DNA of 64,000 bases from Xylanibacter caecicola (GCF_013166515.1 NZ_JABKKJ010000005.1:62001-126000); one strand, 5' to 3'. Shown: positions 17,613-28,493, numbered from the stretch's first letter. Notes: generated by a model from the sequence alone, not told the origin. Program-made: numbers and translations.

Positions 17613-18483
17613 AACGGCACTCTGCATGGCACTGCTTACAGTGTCTGTCGCCGCCGGCGGACAGACGGACAGCACCGAATACATGCGCGGCTACGCAGCG
17701 GGCAGGGCGGCGGCAATGCTCGAGGGGAAACAGGAAAGCCCGTCGCCACAGAAAATAATCACCAATGCAAGGATGCTGGGGGTGGGCGGCGTGAATATCC
17801 TCGACACGTATATATCGCCCGAAAAGTATCGCGGCACGGAGTTGCGCTACATCTCTCATACCACACGCATGCGCGAGTGGGGCACGAGGGTGTCGCGGCA
17901 AATTGTTCATCAGGGCTACGTATCGCACACGGAAAACCGCTCGGGCGACGGTGACGAGATTGCCGGAATGTATTGTTTCAGCTACGGAGCGCATTACAAC
18001 ATGGCTTTGTGCGGCGGCAGTCTCACAGTCAAAGTGGGCGGAACGCTTGATGCCGACATCGGTTTTCTATACAACACGCGCAACAGCAACAACCCGGCAC
18101 AGGCTCGGTTGTCGCTGGCGGTATCGCCGTCGGCAATAGCCGAATGGCGCTTTCGTGCATGGAAACGTCCTTTTACGCTGCGCTATGAGGTGGGAGCACC
18201 GCTCGTCGGGGTTATGTTCAGTCCCAACTACGGACAGTCATACTATGAAATATTCTCGCGTGGGGACTACGACCACAACGTTGTTCCTACCACTATAGCA
18301 TCCACTCCGTCGCTAAGACAGATGCTGACACTCGACTTTACGCTGCACCGCACCACGTTGCGTGTGGGCTGGATTGGCGACTGGCAGCAGGCGGAAGTAA
18401 ACAATCTGAAATATCATTCATACTCCAACATGTTCGTGGTGGGCATCGTAAGGAGTTTTAAGACAACTCGTGTATCCCCATGA
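17599..18483 (+). CDS. DUF3316 family exported protein
   Basis: This 294-residue protein has a signal peptide (about residues 1-21). It contains the features I associate with DUF3316: ARMLGVGGVNILDTYISPEKYRGTELRYISHTTR, followed by strands rich in aromatic residues, which suggests a small outer-membrane barrel. The start lies inside the end of the topoisomerase gene (14-bp overlap). The stop overlaps the following lipoprotein gene in an ATGA, so all three genes are probably translationally coupled. Role unknown. Confidence 0.78.
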   Translation: MKIFRTALCMALLTVSVAAGGQTDSTEYMRGYAAGRAAAMLEGKQESPSPQKIITNARMLGVGGVNILDTYISPEKYRGTELRYISHTTRMREWGTRVSRQIVHQGYVSHTENRSGDGDEIAGMYCFSYGAHYNMALCGGSLTVKVGGTLDADIGFLYNTRNSNNPAQARLSLAVSPSAIAEWRFRAWKRPFTLRYEVGAPLVGVMFSPNYGQSYYEIFSRGDYDHNVVPTTIASTPSLRQMLTLDFTLHRTTLRVGWIGDWQQAEVNNLKYHSYSNMFVVGIVRSFKTTRVSP

Positions 18484-19493
18484 AAAAGACAGTTTTGTTT
18501 ATATGTACGGTGTTTCTGGCATCCGGTCTTGTGTCGTGCATAGACGAAGAGGAGTATGCAGACAGTCCGCGCGGCAACTTCGAGGCGCTCTGGCGCATAA
18601 TAGACGAGCACTATTGTTTCTTCGACTACAAGCACGAGACTTACGGACTGGACTGGGACGAGGTGTATGAACGCTACTCGCGGCAGGTGAACGACGGCAT
18701 GACAGAAGAACAGATGTTCGAGGTTTTGGGCAATATGCTCGGCGAACTGCGCGACGGTCATGTGAACATGTATGCTCCTTTCGACCTCTCGAGATACTGG
18801 AGCTGGCACGAAGACTTTCCCGCCAACTTCAGCGACACGCTGCAACGGCGGTATCTCGACACCGACTACATGATTGCATCGGGACTGAAATACCGCAAAC
18901 TCGACGACAACATAGGATATATTTACTGCGGAACGTTCAACACATCGTTCGGCGACGGCAATCTCGACGAGGTGATGCTGGCACTTGCGACGTGCAACGG
19001 ACTGATATTGGACGTGCGCGACAACGGCGGCGGACAGCTCACGGCGGCATCCAAACTGGCGGCACGTTTCACTAACAAGGACATTCTTGTGGGATACATG
19101 CGCCACAAGACGGGGCGCGGACGTTCTGATTTCTCGGGCATGGAGGAGCAGCGGCTGAAGCCTTCGGTGGGCATACGGTGGCAGAAGAAGGTGGTGGTGC
19201 TGACCAACAGAAGCGTATACAGCGCCACCAACGAGTTTGTGAAGTACATGAAGTGTTGCCCCGGCGTGACAGTGGTGGGCGACCGCACGGGCGGCGGAGC
19301 GGGTATGCCGTTCAGCAGCGAGATGCCCAACGGGTGGAGTGTGAGGTTCAGCGCCTGCCCGATGTATGACCGCGAAGGGCAATGCACGGAGTTTGGCATA
19401 GAACCGGATCACGCCGTGGGGATAACGGACGAGGATTTCCGACGCGGTCGCGACACTATAATAGAATTTGCACGGACGCTGCTTAACAGTTGA
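18480..19493 (+). CDS. S41 family peptidase lipoprotein (CtpA/tail-specific protease-like)
   Basis: 337 residues with a lipoprotein signal (LASGLVSC, lipid-attachment Cys about residue 20). An N-terminal helical bundle (FEALWRIIDEHYCFFDYK) is followed by the S41 core: GLILDVRDNGGGQLTAAS, VVVLTNRSVYSATNEFV with the likely catalytic Ser in the SVYSA segment, and VVGDRTGGGAG. I see no clear PDZ domain, as in many short Bacteroidetes S41 lipoproteins. It would act in the periplasm or at the outer membrane. It overlaps the preceding gene by 4 bp. Confidence 0.87.
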   Translation: MKKTVLFICTVFLASGLVSCIDEEEYADSPRGNFEALWRIIDEHYCFFDYKHETYGLDWDEVYERYSRQVNDGMTEEQMFEVLGNMLGELRDGHVNMYAPFDLSRYWSWHEDFPANFSDTLQRRYLDTDYMIASGLKYRKLDDNIGYIYCGTFNTSFGDGNLDEVMLALATCNGLILDVRDNGGGQLTAASKLAARFTNKDILVGYMRHKTGRGRSDFSGMEEQRLKPSVGIRWQKKVVVLTNRSVYSATNEFVKYMKCCPGVTVVGDRTGGGAGMPFSSEMPNGWSVRFSACPMYDREGQCTEFGIEPDHAVGITDEDFRRGRDTIIEFARTLLNS

Positions 19494-19523
19494 AAAAGCA
19501 AGTAACAGAAGTTTTGTTTGAGA

Positions 19524-20294
19524 ATGATAAGAATAGAGAACCTTACCGTCGGATATGCCTCGGGCAACAATACACGAACAGTGGCGGCTGGACTGAACGC
19601 ATCATTACACAGCGGTGAGATGACATGTCTTATCGGTGCGAACGGTGTAGGCAAGTCGACGTTGCTCAGAACATTGTCGGGTTTTCAGTCACCGCTGGCA
19701 GGTGACATTTATATAGACGGCAAAAGGATGAACAGCCATACGCCTTCGCAGTTGTCAAGAATGATAAGTGTGGTGTTGACAGACCGTCCCGACACGGGTA
19801 ATCTGACTGTGGAAGAACTGGTTGCACTCGGTCGCAGCCCTTACACGGGCTTCTGGGGAACACTAAAAGATACCGACAGAGAGATTGTAAGGGAAAGCCT
19901 CAAGCAAACAGGAATAGAGCATCTTGCAAGCCGGATGATAGGTTCGCTAAGCGACGGAGAGAGACAGAAGATGATGATTGCAAAGGCTTTGGCACAGCAG
20001 ACGGGCGTGATATATCTTGACGAACCTACCGCGTTTCTCGACTATCCGAGCAAGGTGGAGATAATGCAGATGCTACGCAATATGGCAACCGGCACCGACA
20101 GAATCATATTCATGTCGACACACGACATTGAACTTACACTGCAAATAGCCGACAGGATATGGCTTATGACACAGGAAGGAACGCTTCATGTAGGTACTCC
20201 GCGCGAATTGTCGGACAACGGTTCGCTGTCTGCGTTCATCAGTCGTGCCGGTATCAGGTTTGATACCGATACGATGTCGATAAGAGTCAAGTGA
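19524..20294 (+). CDS. ABC transporter ATP-binding protein, FecE/FepC-like
   Basis: 256 residues from the ATG at 19524; a TTG two codons upstream is also possible. Motifs are Walker A GANGVGKST, Q-loop replaced by VLTDRPDTGNLTVEELVALGRSPY (the TGnltVEELValGRsPytgf pattern of iron-siderophore/cobalamin importers), signature LSDGERQKMMIAKAL, Walker B VIYLDEPTAFLDYP and H-loop MSTHDIE. It probably energises uptake of an iron chelate, haem or B12. No permease or binding protein lies beside it, so partners must be elsewhere. Confidence 0.87.
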   Translation: MIRIENLTVGYASGNNTRTVAAGLNASLHSGEMTCLIGANGVGKSTLLRTLSGFQSPLAGDIYIDGKRMNSHTPSQLSRMISVVLTDRPDTGNLTVEELVALGRSPYTGFWGTLKDTDREIVRESLKQTGIEHLASRMIGSLSDGERQKMMIAKALAQQTGVIYLDEPTAFLDYPSKVEIMQMLRNMATGTDRIIFMSTHDIELTLQIADRIWLMTQEGTLHVGTPRELSDNGSLSAFISRAGIRFDTDTMSIRVK

Positions 20295-20355
20295 TCCTAT
20301 TATTTGTAAAACATATACGTTTGTAGCAGCAGAAGCGTTTATACGTCGCCGGATA

Positions 20356-22509
20356 TCAGGCATCCTCCGCCTCACGGACAATGCGCAGTATATCTTCCCC
20401 GTATTTTTCCACTCCCTTCTTGCCTATGTATGGTATGCGTGACAGCATCTCCGCGGTGCGCGGAACATGGCGGCATATACCCAGTAGGGCTTTCTGCTGT
20501 AGCACCATATACGCCGGAATACCCAAACGTGCAGCCTCGGCACGGCGCCATTCGGTCAGTTTCTGATACAGCTGAGGATTGTCCACATCACCCGTATCAG
20601 CCGCAACTGTTTGCTTTAAAGTGTCCTCCGATTTACTTTTCCTTGCCGTCTTATTCTTTTTTACAGCCGAAGGTGCAGCACCGTCGATGGCAAGCAAAGC
20701 CTTCTGCCGCATGAAATCGACGGGACTGAAACCCGTTTCGATGATATATGAAAGCAACGCATCCTTTACGGAAAGTTGCATGTCAAGTTCTGCGAGAGCA
20801 TCCTTTAGACGTTTTTTTATCTCTTTGTTGTCTGTCTCAAGGCGCATTTTGCCCATCAAAACAAGTGCCGGGACAAGCTGTTCCTTGAAGTATTCGGCAC
20901 CGGCATGCACCCTTTGACGTATGACAGGGTCGTCTTCATAGTGTTTCGAGGCATCTATCAGCCGCGTATACTGTAGGGCAAAGCGTGTTGCCACAGCCGT
21001 AATATTCTCCTTAAAACGCTCCATCTCAGCCTTGAGTGCCGCCAACTGACGTGGATAAAGCCTGTAGAGATGTTCGTCAACTATGCGCGTAAGCACGGCA
21101 AATGCCGTCTCTGCTGAGGCAAAATCGAAAAGCGAACCGAGTGTCGAGATATAAAACGTGCGACGGAGGGTGTCGAGCCGAACGGCGTCGGGAGTGCTTT
21201 GGCGTGCCTCGCGGGTGAAGGTCTCCACTTTGCTGTCGGTTATCACTGCCCTCTCCGTCAGTGGCATGCTGAGCACAAGCCCCTCGAGAGTGCGGCAACG
21301 GCTCAATGCCACGTATGTCTGACCGTGCGCAAAGGCTCCGCCGGCGTCTATTATTGCACGGTCAAAAGTAAGTCCCTGACTCTTGTGTATAGTGATTGCC
21401 CATGCCGTTTTAAGCGGATATTGCACGAAAACGCCATCAATCTCTTCCCTTATCTCCCTGCTGCTGTCATCGAGAACATAACGTGCGTTAGCCCATTCCT
21501 CGGGCTTCACGTCAACGACCTCTCCGCTGTCGTTACACCTCACCTCTATCATTCCCTTCGCAACGGCGGTCACTTCGCCAATCGTACCATTGCAATAACG
21601 ATGCTCGCCGCTTGTGTCGTTCTTCACAAACATCACCTGTGCACCGCGCTTAAGTTCCAGTTGCGGGTCGGTGGGATATGAGTATTCGGGGAATTTGCCC
21701 TCTATACGGGCACTGAATGTAAACGACGGTCCCGGCAATCGTGACAACTCGTCGGCATTTATGTCGTGTGCCGTGTGGTTATGGGTAACAAGACGGATGT
21801 ATCCCTCATCCTTTGAGGGATGGAAATCTGGTATATATCTGCTGTTAAGAGATGCAAGGACATCGGGCGTAATGCGGTTTTCTCGTATGCTGTTGAGCAA
21901 CTCAAGAAAGCGGTGATCGCTTTGGCGGTAAACCTCGGTAAGCTCCACCGTGCAGTATTCGGTATCCTTTAGCGCCGACGAAGAGAAGAAGTAAGGAGTA
22001 TCGTAGTATCTCGACAGCAGCTGCCACTCGTCGTCTTTTACTACGGGAGCCAACTGCCGAAGGTCGCCAATCATAAGCAGTTGCACCCCGCCGAACGGCT
22101 TGAAGCGGTCACGGTAGCGGCGCATCACGGCGTCAACGGCATCGAGCAGGTCGGCACGCACCATGCTTATCTCATCGATAACAAGCAGATCCATACTGCG
22201 GATGATGTTTATCTTCTCCTTGCCAAAGCGGAAACGGTATGCCACCTTGCCGTCGGCTGCAAACGAATTTCCCGGCAGGTAAGGTGCAAAGGGGAGTTGA
22301 AAGAACGAGTGAATGGTTACGCCTCCGGCATTGATGGCAGCTATTCCCGTGGGAGCAAGCACCACCATGCGCTTGGGACAGTCGCTCTTCAGCCTGCGGA
22401 GAAACGTGGTTTTGCCCGTTCCCGCCCGTCCGGTAAGGAACAGATGTGTGCCCGTTGTCTCTACAAGTTCACGCGCAAGCTCCATTGCGGCGTTGTGTTC
22501 CGCTTTCAT
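20356..22509 (-). CDS. PIF1-like helicase with C-terminal HRDC domain
   Basis: 717 residues. The N-terminal half is an SF1B helicase: Walker A GRAGTGKT (residues 27-34), VVLAPTGIAAINAGGVTIHSF, LLVIDEISMVRADLLD, LLMIGDLRQLAPV, and a C-terminal WAITIHKSQGLTFDRA with YVALSRC. After a long helical linker, the last ~80 residues form an HRDC-like domain (LTEWRRAEAARLGIPAYMVL...LLGICRHVPRTAEML) of the kind that binds DNA in RecQ and RNase D. This helicase plus HRDC fusion is common in Bacteroidales. It follows manA by 47 bp on the same strand. Likely role: unwinding structured DNA in replication or repair. Confidence 0.88.
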   Translation of the reverse strand: MKAEHNAAMELARELVETTGTHLFLTGRAGTGKTTFLRRLKSDCPKRMVVLAPTGIAAINAGGVTIHSFFQLPFAPYLPGNSFAADGKVAYRFRFGKEKINIIRSMDLLVIDEISMVRADLLDAVDAVMRRYRDRFKPFGGVQLLMIGDLRQLAPVVKDDEWQLLSRYYDTPYFFSSSALKDTEYCTVELTEVYRQSDHRFLELLNSIRENRITPDVLASLNSRYIPDFHPSKDEGYIRLVTHNHTAHDINADELSRLPGPSFTFSARIEGKFPEYSYPTDPQLELKRGAQVMFVKNDTSGEHRYCNGTIGEVTAVAKGMIEVRCNDSGEVVDVKPEEWANARYVLDDSSREIREEIDGVFVQYPLKTAWAITIHKSQGLTFDRAIIDAGGAFAHGQTYVALSRCRTLEGLVLSMPLTERAVITDSKVETFTREARQSTPDAVRLDTLRRTFYISTLGSLFDFASAETAFAVLTRIVDEHLYRLYPRQLAALKAEMERFKENITAVATRFALQYTRLIDASKHYEDDPVIRQRVHAGAEYFKEQLVPALVLMGKMRLETDNKEIKKRLKDALAELDMQLSVKDALLSYIIETGFSPVDFMRQKALLAIDGAAPSAVKKNKTARKSKSEDTLKQTVAADTGDVDNPQLYQKLTEWRRAEAARLGIPAYMVLQQKALLGICRHVPRTAEMLSRIPYIGKKGVEKYGEDILRIVREAEDA

Positions 22510-22556
22510 ATCGTTGTTCCGAATGTTTTAGTCTGATTAATAATGGAGAAACAACA

Positions 22557-23519
22557 TCAAACGTATGCCTCGAGAAACTTCACCGTCCCACTTACATATA
22601 TACCTGCGGTGACCGCCGGTATCAGCAACGTATCGCCGGCACACATGGATGTTTCACCACCCTCATCGTCGACAACGGTGCCCTCGCCATCCACACATAC
22701 AAGTATAACAAAGCTGTCAAGATCACTGTAATCTATAGTCATAGGCTCATCAAGATCGTACAGTCCGACACAGAACTGCGGACAGTTTACCAACGGCACG
22801 CACGCGTTTTTCTCAGGCGTATAGTCCGTGCGATAGGTTGGTTCCACGCTATAGTCGATGCACTCCGATGCCTCTTTCGTGTGCAGACGGCGGCACTTGC
22901 CGTCCTTGTCCTTGCGGTTATAGTCGTAAATGCGGTACGTTGCGTCCGACGTCTGCTGTATTTCCGTCCAAAAACAGCCTGCTCCCGTACTGTGAATGCG
23001 CCCTGCCGGTATGAAGAAACAGTCTCCCTCAGCCACTTCGTATCTGTCTATGACATCGCAAATCGTGCCGTCGGCTATCATCGTCGCATACTCCTCGGGA
23101 GTTATCTTATGGCGCAGTCCGCTGAGAAGGCTTGCCCCCGGGTCTGACTTAAGCATGTACCACATTTCCGTTTTTCCGTTTTTCATGCCGTGCGCCACAG
23201 CATAACTGTCGTCCGGATGTACCTGTATGGACAGATCCTGACGTGCATCGAGAAACTTGACGAGCAGCGGGAACGTGTCGCCGAAGCGTCGATAGTTCTC
23301 CGCTCCCACCATTTTGTCTTTCAGTTCGTGTACAATTTCCGTCAGAGTCATACCGTCATAGCGCCCGCCACAAGCTGTTGTCTCGCTCCCCTCCACTCCG
23401 GAGATTTCCCAACTCTCGCCAACCTGCTCCATTGAGCAGCCCAGCTTCTTGAAAGGTATTATCTTGTCGCCGCCCCACAACGTCTGTTTCAGGACGGGAT
23501 TGAACTTTATCGGTCTCAT
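22557..23519 (-). CDS. manA: type I mannose-6-phosphate isomerase
   Basis: 320-residue cupin metalloenzyme. Zinc-site motifs are LSIQVHPDDSYA (about residues 97-108), KTEMWYML and the second-site FFIPAGRIHSTG. The N-terminal LKQTLWGGDKI matches the short Bacteroidetes/Firmicutes type. It interconverts mannose 6-phosphate and fructose 6-phosphate, feeding mannose use or GDP-mannose synthesis. A short spacer separates it from trkH upstream, and it may share a transcript with the downstream helicase. Confidence 0.92.
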   Translation of the reverse strand: MRPIKFNPVLKQTLWGGDKIIPFKKLGCSMEQVGESWEISGVEGSETTACGGRYDGMTLTEIVHELKDKMVGAENYRRFGDTFPLLVKFLDARQDLSIQVHPDDSYAVAHGMKNGKTEMWYMLKSDPGASLLSGLRHKITPEEYATMIADGTICDVIDRYEVAEGDCFFIPAGRIHSTGAGCFWTEIQQTSDATYRIYDYNRKDKDGKCRRLHTKEASECIDYSVEPTYRTDYTPEKNACVPLVNCPQFCVGLYDLDEPMTIDYSDLDSFVILVCVDGEGTVVDDEGGETSMCAGDTLLIPAVTAGIYVSGTVKFLEAYV

Positions 23520-23628
23520 CGTTTTATTTAATCCGGTTGTTTGAATTAGTACTTATGTGCCGCTGCCTGCGGTAATCACACGTCTAAATTATAAATATCA
23601 ATTGTCAATTATAAATTAATCACATGTC

Positions 23629-25086
23629 TTAATTGTCCTTCCAGAACGCTGGCGTGAACAGAACTATCACACTGAATATCTCGAGTCGCCCCATAAGCAT
23701 CAGCACCGAGCATATCCACTTGCCCACATCGGGCAATACGTTCCACGACATCGTGGGACCGATCTCAAGCCCCAGTGTCGGTCCTACGTTACTGGCGCAG
23801 CTTATAGCCACGGTTATCGAGTTGGTGCTGTCCACTCCCATACATATCAGACAGAAGTATGCGAAGAGGCAGAGCATCATGTACAACGCGAAAAACGCCA
23901 TGAGACGCACCTGCTGCGGATAAGATACATTATTGTCGTTGACCTTCACCGGCAGCACGGCTTTGGGATGAAGGATGTGCTTCAGTTCGTTACGCACAAT
24001 CTTGAGAACCATCACTCCGCGCACGCACTTAAAGCCTCCGCTGGTGCTTCCGGCACAAGCGCCGAAGAACATGCAGACACTCAGTATCACCCAAGTTATG
24101 TGAGGCCACTTCCCCGCATCGTCATTGAAAACACCTGTGGTGGTGATAAACGACACCACCTGAAACAATGCACACCGAAACGCGTATGCAAAGTCGTAGC
24201 CGTTGTTATTCATCAGGAGTACAAGTATTGCCACTGTGGCAAGACTGACGAGCGATATATAGAGCCTGAACTCCGAATCTCTCACTATAGCCTTTATCTT
24301 TCCCTTTAACAGCGATATATATAATAAGGTGAAATTAACACCCGAAAGGAACATGAAAATTATCGACGTATAGTCTATCGCCGCCGAGTTGAAATAGCCG
24401 GAACTTTCGTTGTGAGGGGTAAAACCGCCTGTAGCGGTTATTCCCATAGCATAATTTACACAGTCAAATACACTCATTCCGCCAAGATAAAAGCACACCG
24501 CACATCCCGCCGTGAGCAGAAGATATACCATCCAGATATATTTTGCGTTGGAACTGAGCCGCGGATGCATCTTTGTACGTATCGGTCCGGTTGCCTCGGC
24601 AGAGAAAACCTTCACGCTTCCACCCACCAACGACGGCAGGACGGCTATCGTGAAAAAGGCTATTCCAAGACCTCCTATCCACTGGGTCATCGACCGCCAG
24701 AACAGCAGTCCGTGAGGCAAAGCCTCCACATCGTCTATCACCGAGGCACCCGTTGTGGTGAAACCTGACATTGTTTCGAAGTATGCGTTGGTGAAACTCG
24801 GCACATATCCGCTTATATAGAACGGCAGAGCGCCGAAAAAACTGAATATGATCCACGTCAGGGTCACAAGCAGATAGGCATCGCGACGCCCCATGCTGTT
24901 CTCTGCTTCATGACCGATGTATTTCATTGCCACACCCGACATGGCAATCAGAAGTATCGACACGCCGAACGCCACAAGGTCGTCCTCCTTGTAATATAGT
25001 GCCACGGCAAGACAGTAACACATCATCGTCGCCTCTATGAAGAGCAACGAGCCTATTATCTTGTATATGAGTTTTGTATTAATCAT
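23629..25086 (-). CDS. trkH: Trk/Ktr potassium uptake channel subunit TrkH
   Basis: This 485-residue membrane protein has about ten hydrophobic segments and the four pore-loop repeats of the SKT family: SGFTTTGASV, ITATGGFTPHN, SFITTTGVFND and CASNVGPTLGLE, with CAGSTSGGFK between the last two. It imports potassium together with the cytoplasmic gating ring TrkA, whose gene lies 16 bp upstream on the same strand. The dxs-trkA-trkH order suggests one operon. A 13-mer repeat (ATATAATAAGGTG, plus strand) lies inside the coding region at 24319-24331. Confidence 0.94.
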   Translation of the reverse strand: MINTKLIYKIIGSLLFIEATMMCYCLAVALYYKEDDLVAFGVSILLIAMSGVAMKYIGHEAENSMGRRDAYLLVTLTWIIFSFFGALPFYISGYVPSFTNAYFETMSGFTTTGASVIDDVEALPHGLLFWRSMTQWIGGLGIAFFTIAVLPSLVGGSVKVFSAEATGPIRTKMHPRLSSNAKYIWMVYLLLTAGCAVCFYLGGMSVFDCVNYAMGITATGGFTPHNESSGYFNSAAIDYTSIIFMFLSGVNFTLLYISLLKGKIKAIVRDSEFRLYISLVSLATVAILVLLMNNNGYDFAYAFRCALFQVVSFITTTGVFNDDAGKWPHITWVILSVCMFFGACAGSTSGGFKCVRGVMVLKIVRNELKHILHPKAVLPVKVNDNNVSYPQQVRLMAFFALYMMLCLFAYFCLICMGVDSTNSITVAISCASNVGPTLGLEIGPTMSWNVLPDVGKWICSVLMLMGRLEIFSVIVLFTPAFWKDN

Positions 25087-25102
25087 CGACCGTTACCGTT
25101 CT

Positions 25103-26446
25103 TTACTTGAAGAACTTCTCTATCTTGTTCATGTTGATGTTATGACAGAACACCACTACTATGTCGCCTGCCTCAATCTGCGTGCCGCCCGAAACAAGGT
25201 GCCCCTCACCGTGACGTACCAGTCCTCCGATTGTCGCACCCTGCGGCAGACCCAGCTCATAGACTTTTTTGCGCGTCACCTTAGAGTCCTGATGAGCAAC
25301 AAACTCCGCCACATCGGCATTTGCCGTCATAAGGAAACGGATGTTGCTTACCTCCGTATCGAGCATCATCTGATATATATGACTTGCCGCCAGCGCCTTT
25401 TTGTTCACGATAGTTCCTATGTCCAGGCTTTCCGCCATTCTCACATAGTCGAAGTTCTCCACCATTGCCACGGTCTTGCGCACGCCGAGCCGCTTTGCCG
25501 TGAGACATGCCAGAATGTTCGTCTCGGCGTTTCCCGTCAGCGCGACGAAAGCCTGTGTGGTCCTTATACCCTCTTCTATCAGTAGCGGCAAGTCGCGTCC
25601 GTCGCCGTTGATCACCATTACCCGGTCCGTATCAACCAGCTCGTTTATGCGCTCACAACGGCTTTCGTCGTTGTCGATAACCTTCGCGTTCATATATTCG
25701 GGCATGGTCTGAGCCGTCCTTACGCCCGTGTTGCCTCCTCCCATTATCATTACGTTCTTCACATCGACATAGTGTTCCTTTCCTACAATCTTGCGTATGT
25801 AGGGGATGTAGTTGCGCGTCGTCATGAAATAAGCAAGGTCGTACATCTTCAGTTCGTCGTCACCGCGCGGTATGATAGTGTCGTCGCCGCGCTTTATGGC
25901 AACGATATGATAAGGCGATTCGGGCTTGCAAAGGTCTTTCAGCGGCTCATTGAGTATCTCGCATGTTTCGCGCAGCTTTATGCCAAGCATTATCAGCGCC
26001 CCGTCGTGCACGTCCCAGCGCTGTCTTACCCAGCTCATCTTCAACCCGTTTACTATGTCGCGCGCTGCAAGGTTCTCCGGATATATGAGCGAACTGATGC
26101 CGAGATTTTCAAAGAAATCGCCCAATTTAGGCTCCATGAACTCGTTGTTGTTTATTTTAGCCACGGTTTTCTTCGTACCTAATGCTTTGGCAATCATACA
26201 GCTGTTCATGTTCATATTCTCGTCGGGTGTCACCGCAATATACAGGTCGGCATCCTCCGCTCCGGCGTTCTTCAGTGTTTTCAGGCTCGACGGCGATGCG
26301 TTCATGGTCATCAGGTCGTAGTCACTGCTTATGTTTGCAAGCCGCTCCTCGTCCTCGTCGATAAGCACAATATCCTGATTGTTACGCGACAGAAGTTTTG
26401 CCAAATGGGTTCCTATGGCATATGCTCCCGCTATGATAATCTTCAT
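25103..26446 (-). CDS. trkA: Trk system potassium regulatory subunit TrkA
   Basis: 447 residues made of two tandem RCK halves. Each starts with a Rossmann NAD(H)-binding motif (MKIIIAGAYAIGTHLAKLL and MIMGGGNTGVRTAQTM) and is followed by an RCK_C regulatory subdomain. The N-terminal motif reads GAYAIG rather than the usual GAGEVG. It controls the TrkH channel by binding nucleotides. It is 21 bp downstream of dxs and 16 bp upstream of trkH. Confidence 0.94.
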   Translation of the reverse strand: MKIIIAGAYAIGTHLAKLLSRNNQDIVLIDEDEERLANISSDYDLMTMNASPSSLKTLKNAGAEDADLYIAVTPDENMNMNSCMIAKALGTKKTVAKINNNEFMEPKLGDFFENLGISSLIYPENLAARDIVNGLKMSWVRQRWDVHDGALIMLGIKLRETCEILNEPLKDLCKPESPYHIVAIKRGDDTIIPRGDDELKMYDLAYFMTTRNYIPYIRKIVGKEHYVDVKNVMIMGGGNTGVRTAQTMPEYMNAKVIDNDESRCERINELVDTDRVMVINGDGRDLPLLIEEGIRTTQAFVALTGNAETNILACLTAKRLGVRKTVAMVENFDYVRMAESLDIGTIVNKKALAASHIYQMMLDTEVSNIRFLMTANADVAEFVAHQDSKVTRKKVYELGLPQGATIGGLVRHGEGHLVSGGTQIEAGDIVVVFCHNINMNKIEKFFK

Positions 26447-26467
26447 AATATAAAATAAAATGGCATG

Positions 26468-28399
26468 TTATTGAATGTCCTTACCGTTTCCGGCACTGCA
26501 CAGCGCCTCCGCAAACACTCTCTTTATTCCGTCCTTGTCTATACCCGTGAGGTGTCTCAGTTCCTCCACCGTGCCGTGCTCGACAAACCTGTCGGGCAGC
26601 CCCATGCGCGTTATCCGCGGACTATATCCGTTGTCGTTCATCCATTCGGTCACCGCAGTTCCGAGTCCTCCGTTACGCGTACCGTCTTCTACTGTCACTA
26701 TCCTGCCGAAGTGCTCTCCCGTCTCGCGCAGTATATCTTCGTCAAGGGGCTTAAGGAAACGCATGTCATAGTGTGCCACGCTCATTCCGGGGTTCTCTTT
26801 CTCAATCTCGGCTATGGCACAACCCACATCGTTTCCGCACGGACCTATTGACAGTACGGCAATGTCTTTTCCGTCTTTCAGTTTGCGTCCCCTACCCGTC
26901 TCTATCTCTTCGAGCGGACAACGCCAGTCTGTCTTCACGCCGCATCCCCGCGGATAGCGTATCACAAACGCCCCTTTTCCCGGCAGTTGTGCCGTGAACA
27001 TCAGCCTGCGCAACTCGTGCTCGTCCATGGGCGAGGATATCGTAAGATTGGGTATGGGGCGCAGTGCTGCCATGTCGAAGGCTCCGTGGTGTGTGGCTCC
27101 GTCCTCGCCGACAAGTCCGGCGCGGTCGAGACATATCACTACCGGCAGGTTGAGTATCGCCACATCATGTATTATATTGTCATAGGCACGCTGCGAAAAG
27201 GCACTGTATATGTTGCAGAAAGGCAGCAGACCGTCTTTTGCCATGCCGGCGGAGAACGTCACGGCATGTCCCTCGGCTATGCCGACATCGAACGTCCTGT
27301 CCGGCATCTCGTTCATCATTATGTTCATCGAGCATCCCGTGGGCATGGCGGGCGTCACACCTACAATCTTCGGATTTGCCTTTGCCAGTTCGAGAAGCGT
27401 CTCTCCGAACACATCCTGATACTTCGGGGGCTTGTTGTCGCTTTCCGTTACGAGCCTCTTGCCTGTATCCACATCAAACTTTCCCGGGGCGTGCCACAGT
27501 GTCGCCGACTTCTCCGCCGGTTCGTATCCGTGTCCTTTAATGGTGTGCAGGTGCAGCAGTTTGGGACCTTTCATGTCCTTAAGCTGCCTCAGCAGACGCA
27601 CAAGTTCGGTAACGTTGTGTCCGTCGAAGGGACCGAAATATCTTATGTTCATTCCCTCGAAGATGTTCTGCTGCTGGCTTATGGCAGATTTCACGGCGTT
27701 GCTCAGCCGTATTATACCTTTCCGGCGGTTGTCGTTCAGGTATCCGTTGCGGTACAGCCACCGCGACGCCTTGAACCTCAGGCGGTTGTATGTCTCGTTG
27801 GTGTTGAGCTTTAGCAGGTATTGCTTCATTCCTCCCACGCTGCGGTCTATGCTCATGTTGTTGTCGTTCAGTATTATGAGCATGTCGTTCGGCGTGGTCG
27901 ACACGTTGTTAAGCCCCTCGAATGCCAGTCCTCCGCTCATCGAGCCGTCGCCTATTATCGCCACCACGTGCCTGTCTTTGTTGCCTGTCTTCTTTGCCGC
28001 CACAGCCATGCCGAGGGCAGCCGATATCGAATTTGACGTATGTCCGCAAACGAAAGAATCGTATTCACTCTCTTTGGGCGACGGGAACGGCATTATGCCG
28101 TGCAGCTTGCGGTTGGTACAGAAACGCTCTTTGCGCCCTGTCAATATCTTGTGCCCGTATGCCTGATGCCCTACGTCCCACACCAGCCTGTCTTCGGGCG
28201 TGTTGAAAACGTAGTGCAACGCCACGGTCAGTTCTACCGTGCCGAGACTCGATGCCAGATGTCCGGGGTTGACAGACAGTTCTTTCAGAATGTCATACCT
28301 CAGTTCATCGCACACCTGCGGAAGCTGTTCTACGCTCAGGCGGCGCAGGTCGTCAGGATATTCAATATCGTTTAATATGTCGAATTTGTCTTGTTCCAT
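26468..28399 (-). CDS. dxs: 1-deoxy-D-xylulose-5-phosphate synthase
   Basis: 643 residues from the ATG of MEQDKFDIL; an adjacent ATG is at 28402. A longer in-frame ORF to 28480 exists, but its start would lie almost on the promoter. Motifs: [15 protein letters not shown], the thiamine-diphosphate motif GDGSMSGG with [16 protein letters not shown], and transketolase-like [23 protein letters not shown]. It condenses pyruvate and glyceraldehyde 3-phosphate in the first step of the MEP isoprenoid pathway and needs thiamine diphosphate. Upstream gene of the probable dxs-trkA-trkH operon. Confidence 0.95.
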   Translation of the reverse strand: MEQDKFDILNDIEYPDDLRRLSVEQLPQVCDELRYDILKELSVNPGHLASSLGTVELTVALHYVFNTPEDRLVWDVGHQAYGHKILTGRKERFCTNRKLHGIMPFPSPKESEYDSFVCGHTSNSISAALGMAVAAKKTGNKDRHVVAIIGDGSMSGGLAFEGLNNVSTTPNDMLIILNDNNMSIDRSVGGMKQYLLKLNTNETYNRLRFKASRWLYRNGYLNDNRRKGIIRLSNAVKSAISQQQNIFEGMNIRYFGPFDGHNVTELVRLLRQLKDMKGPKLLHLHTIKGHGYEPAEKSATLWHAPGKFDVDTGKRLVTESDNKPPKYQDVFGETLLELAKANPKIVGVTPAMPTGCSMNIMMNEMPDRTFDVGIAEGHAVTFSAGMAKDGLLPFCNIYSAFSQRAYDNIIHDVAILNLPVVICLDRAGLVGEDGATHHGAFDMAALRPIPNLTISSPMDEHELRRLMFTAQLPGKGAFVIRYPRGCGVKTDWRCPLEEIETGRGRKLKDGKDIAVLSIGPCGNDVGCAIAEIEKENPGMSVAHYDMRFLKPLDEDILRETGEHFGRIVTVEDGTRNGGLGTAVTEWMNDNGYSPRITRMGLPDRFVEHGTVEELRHLTGIDKDGIKRVFAEALCSAGNGKDIQ

Positions 28400-28493
28400 C
28401 ATTTGTTGTTTACAATGATTGCACACCATGACCTCCGCACCGGACGCCATACAACTTATCCGCTCATACCCCGGATACATGTGCCAAGTTCTG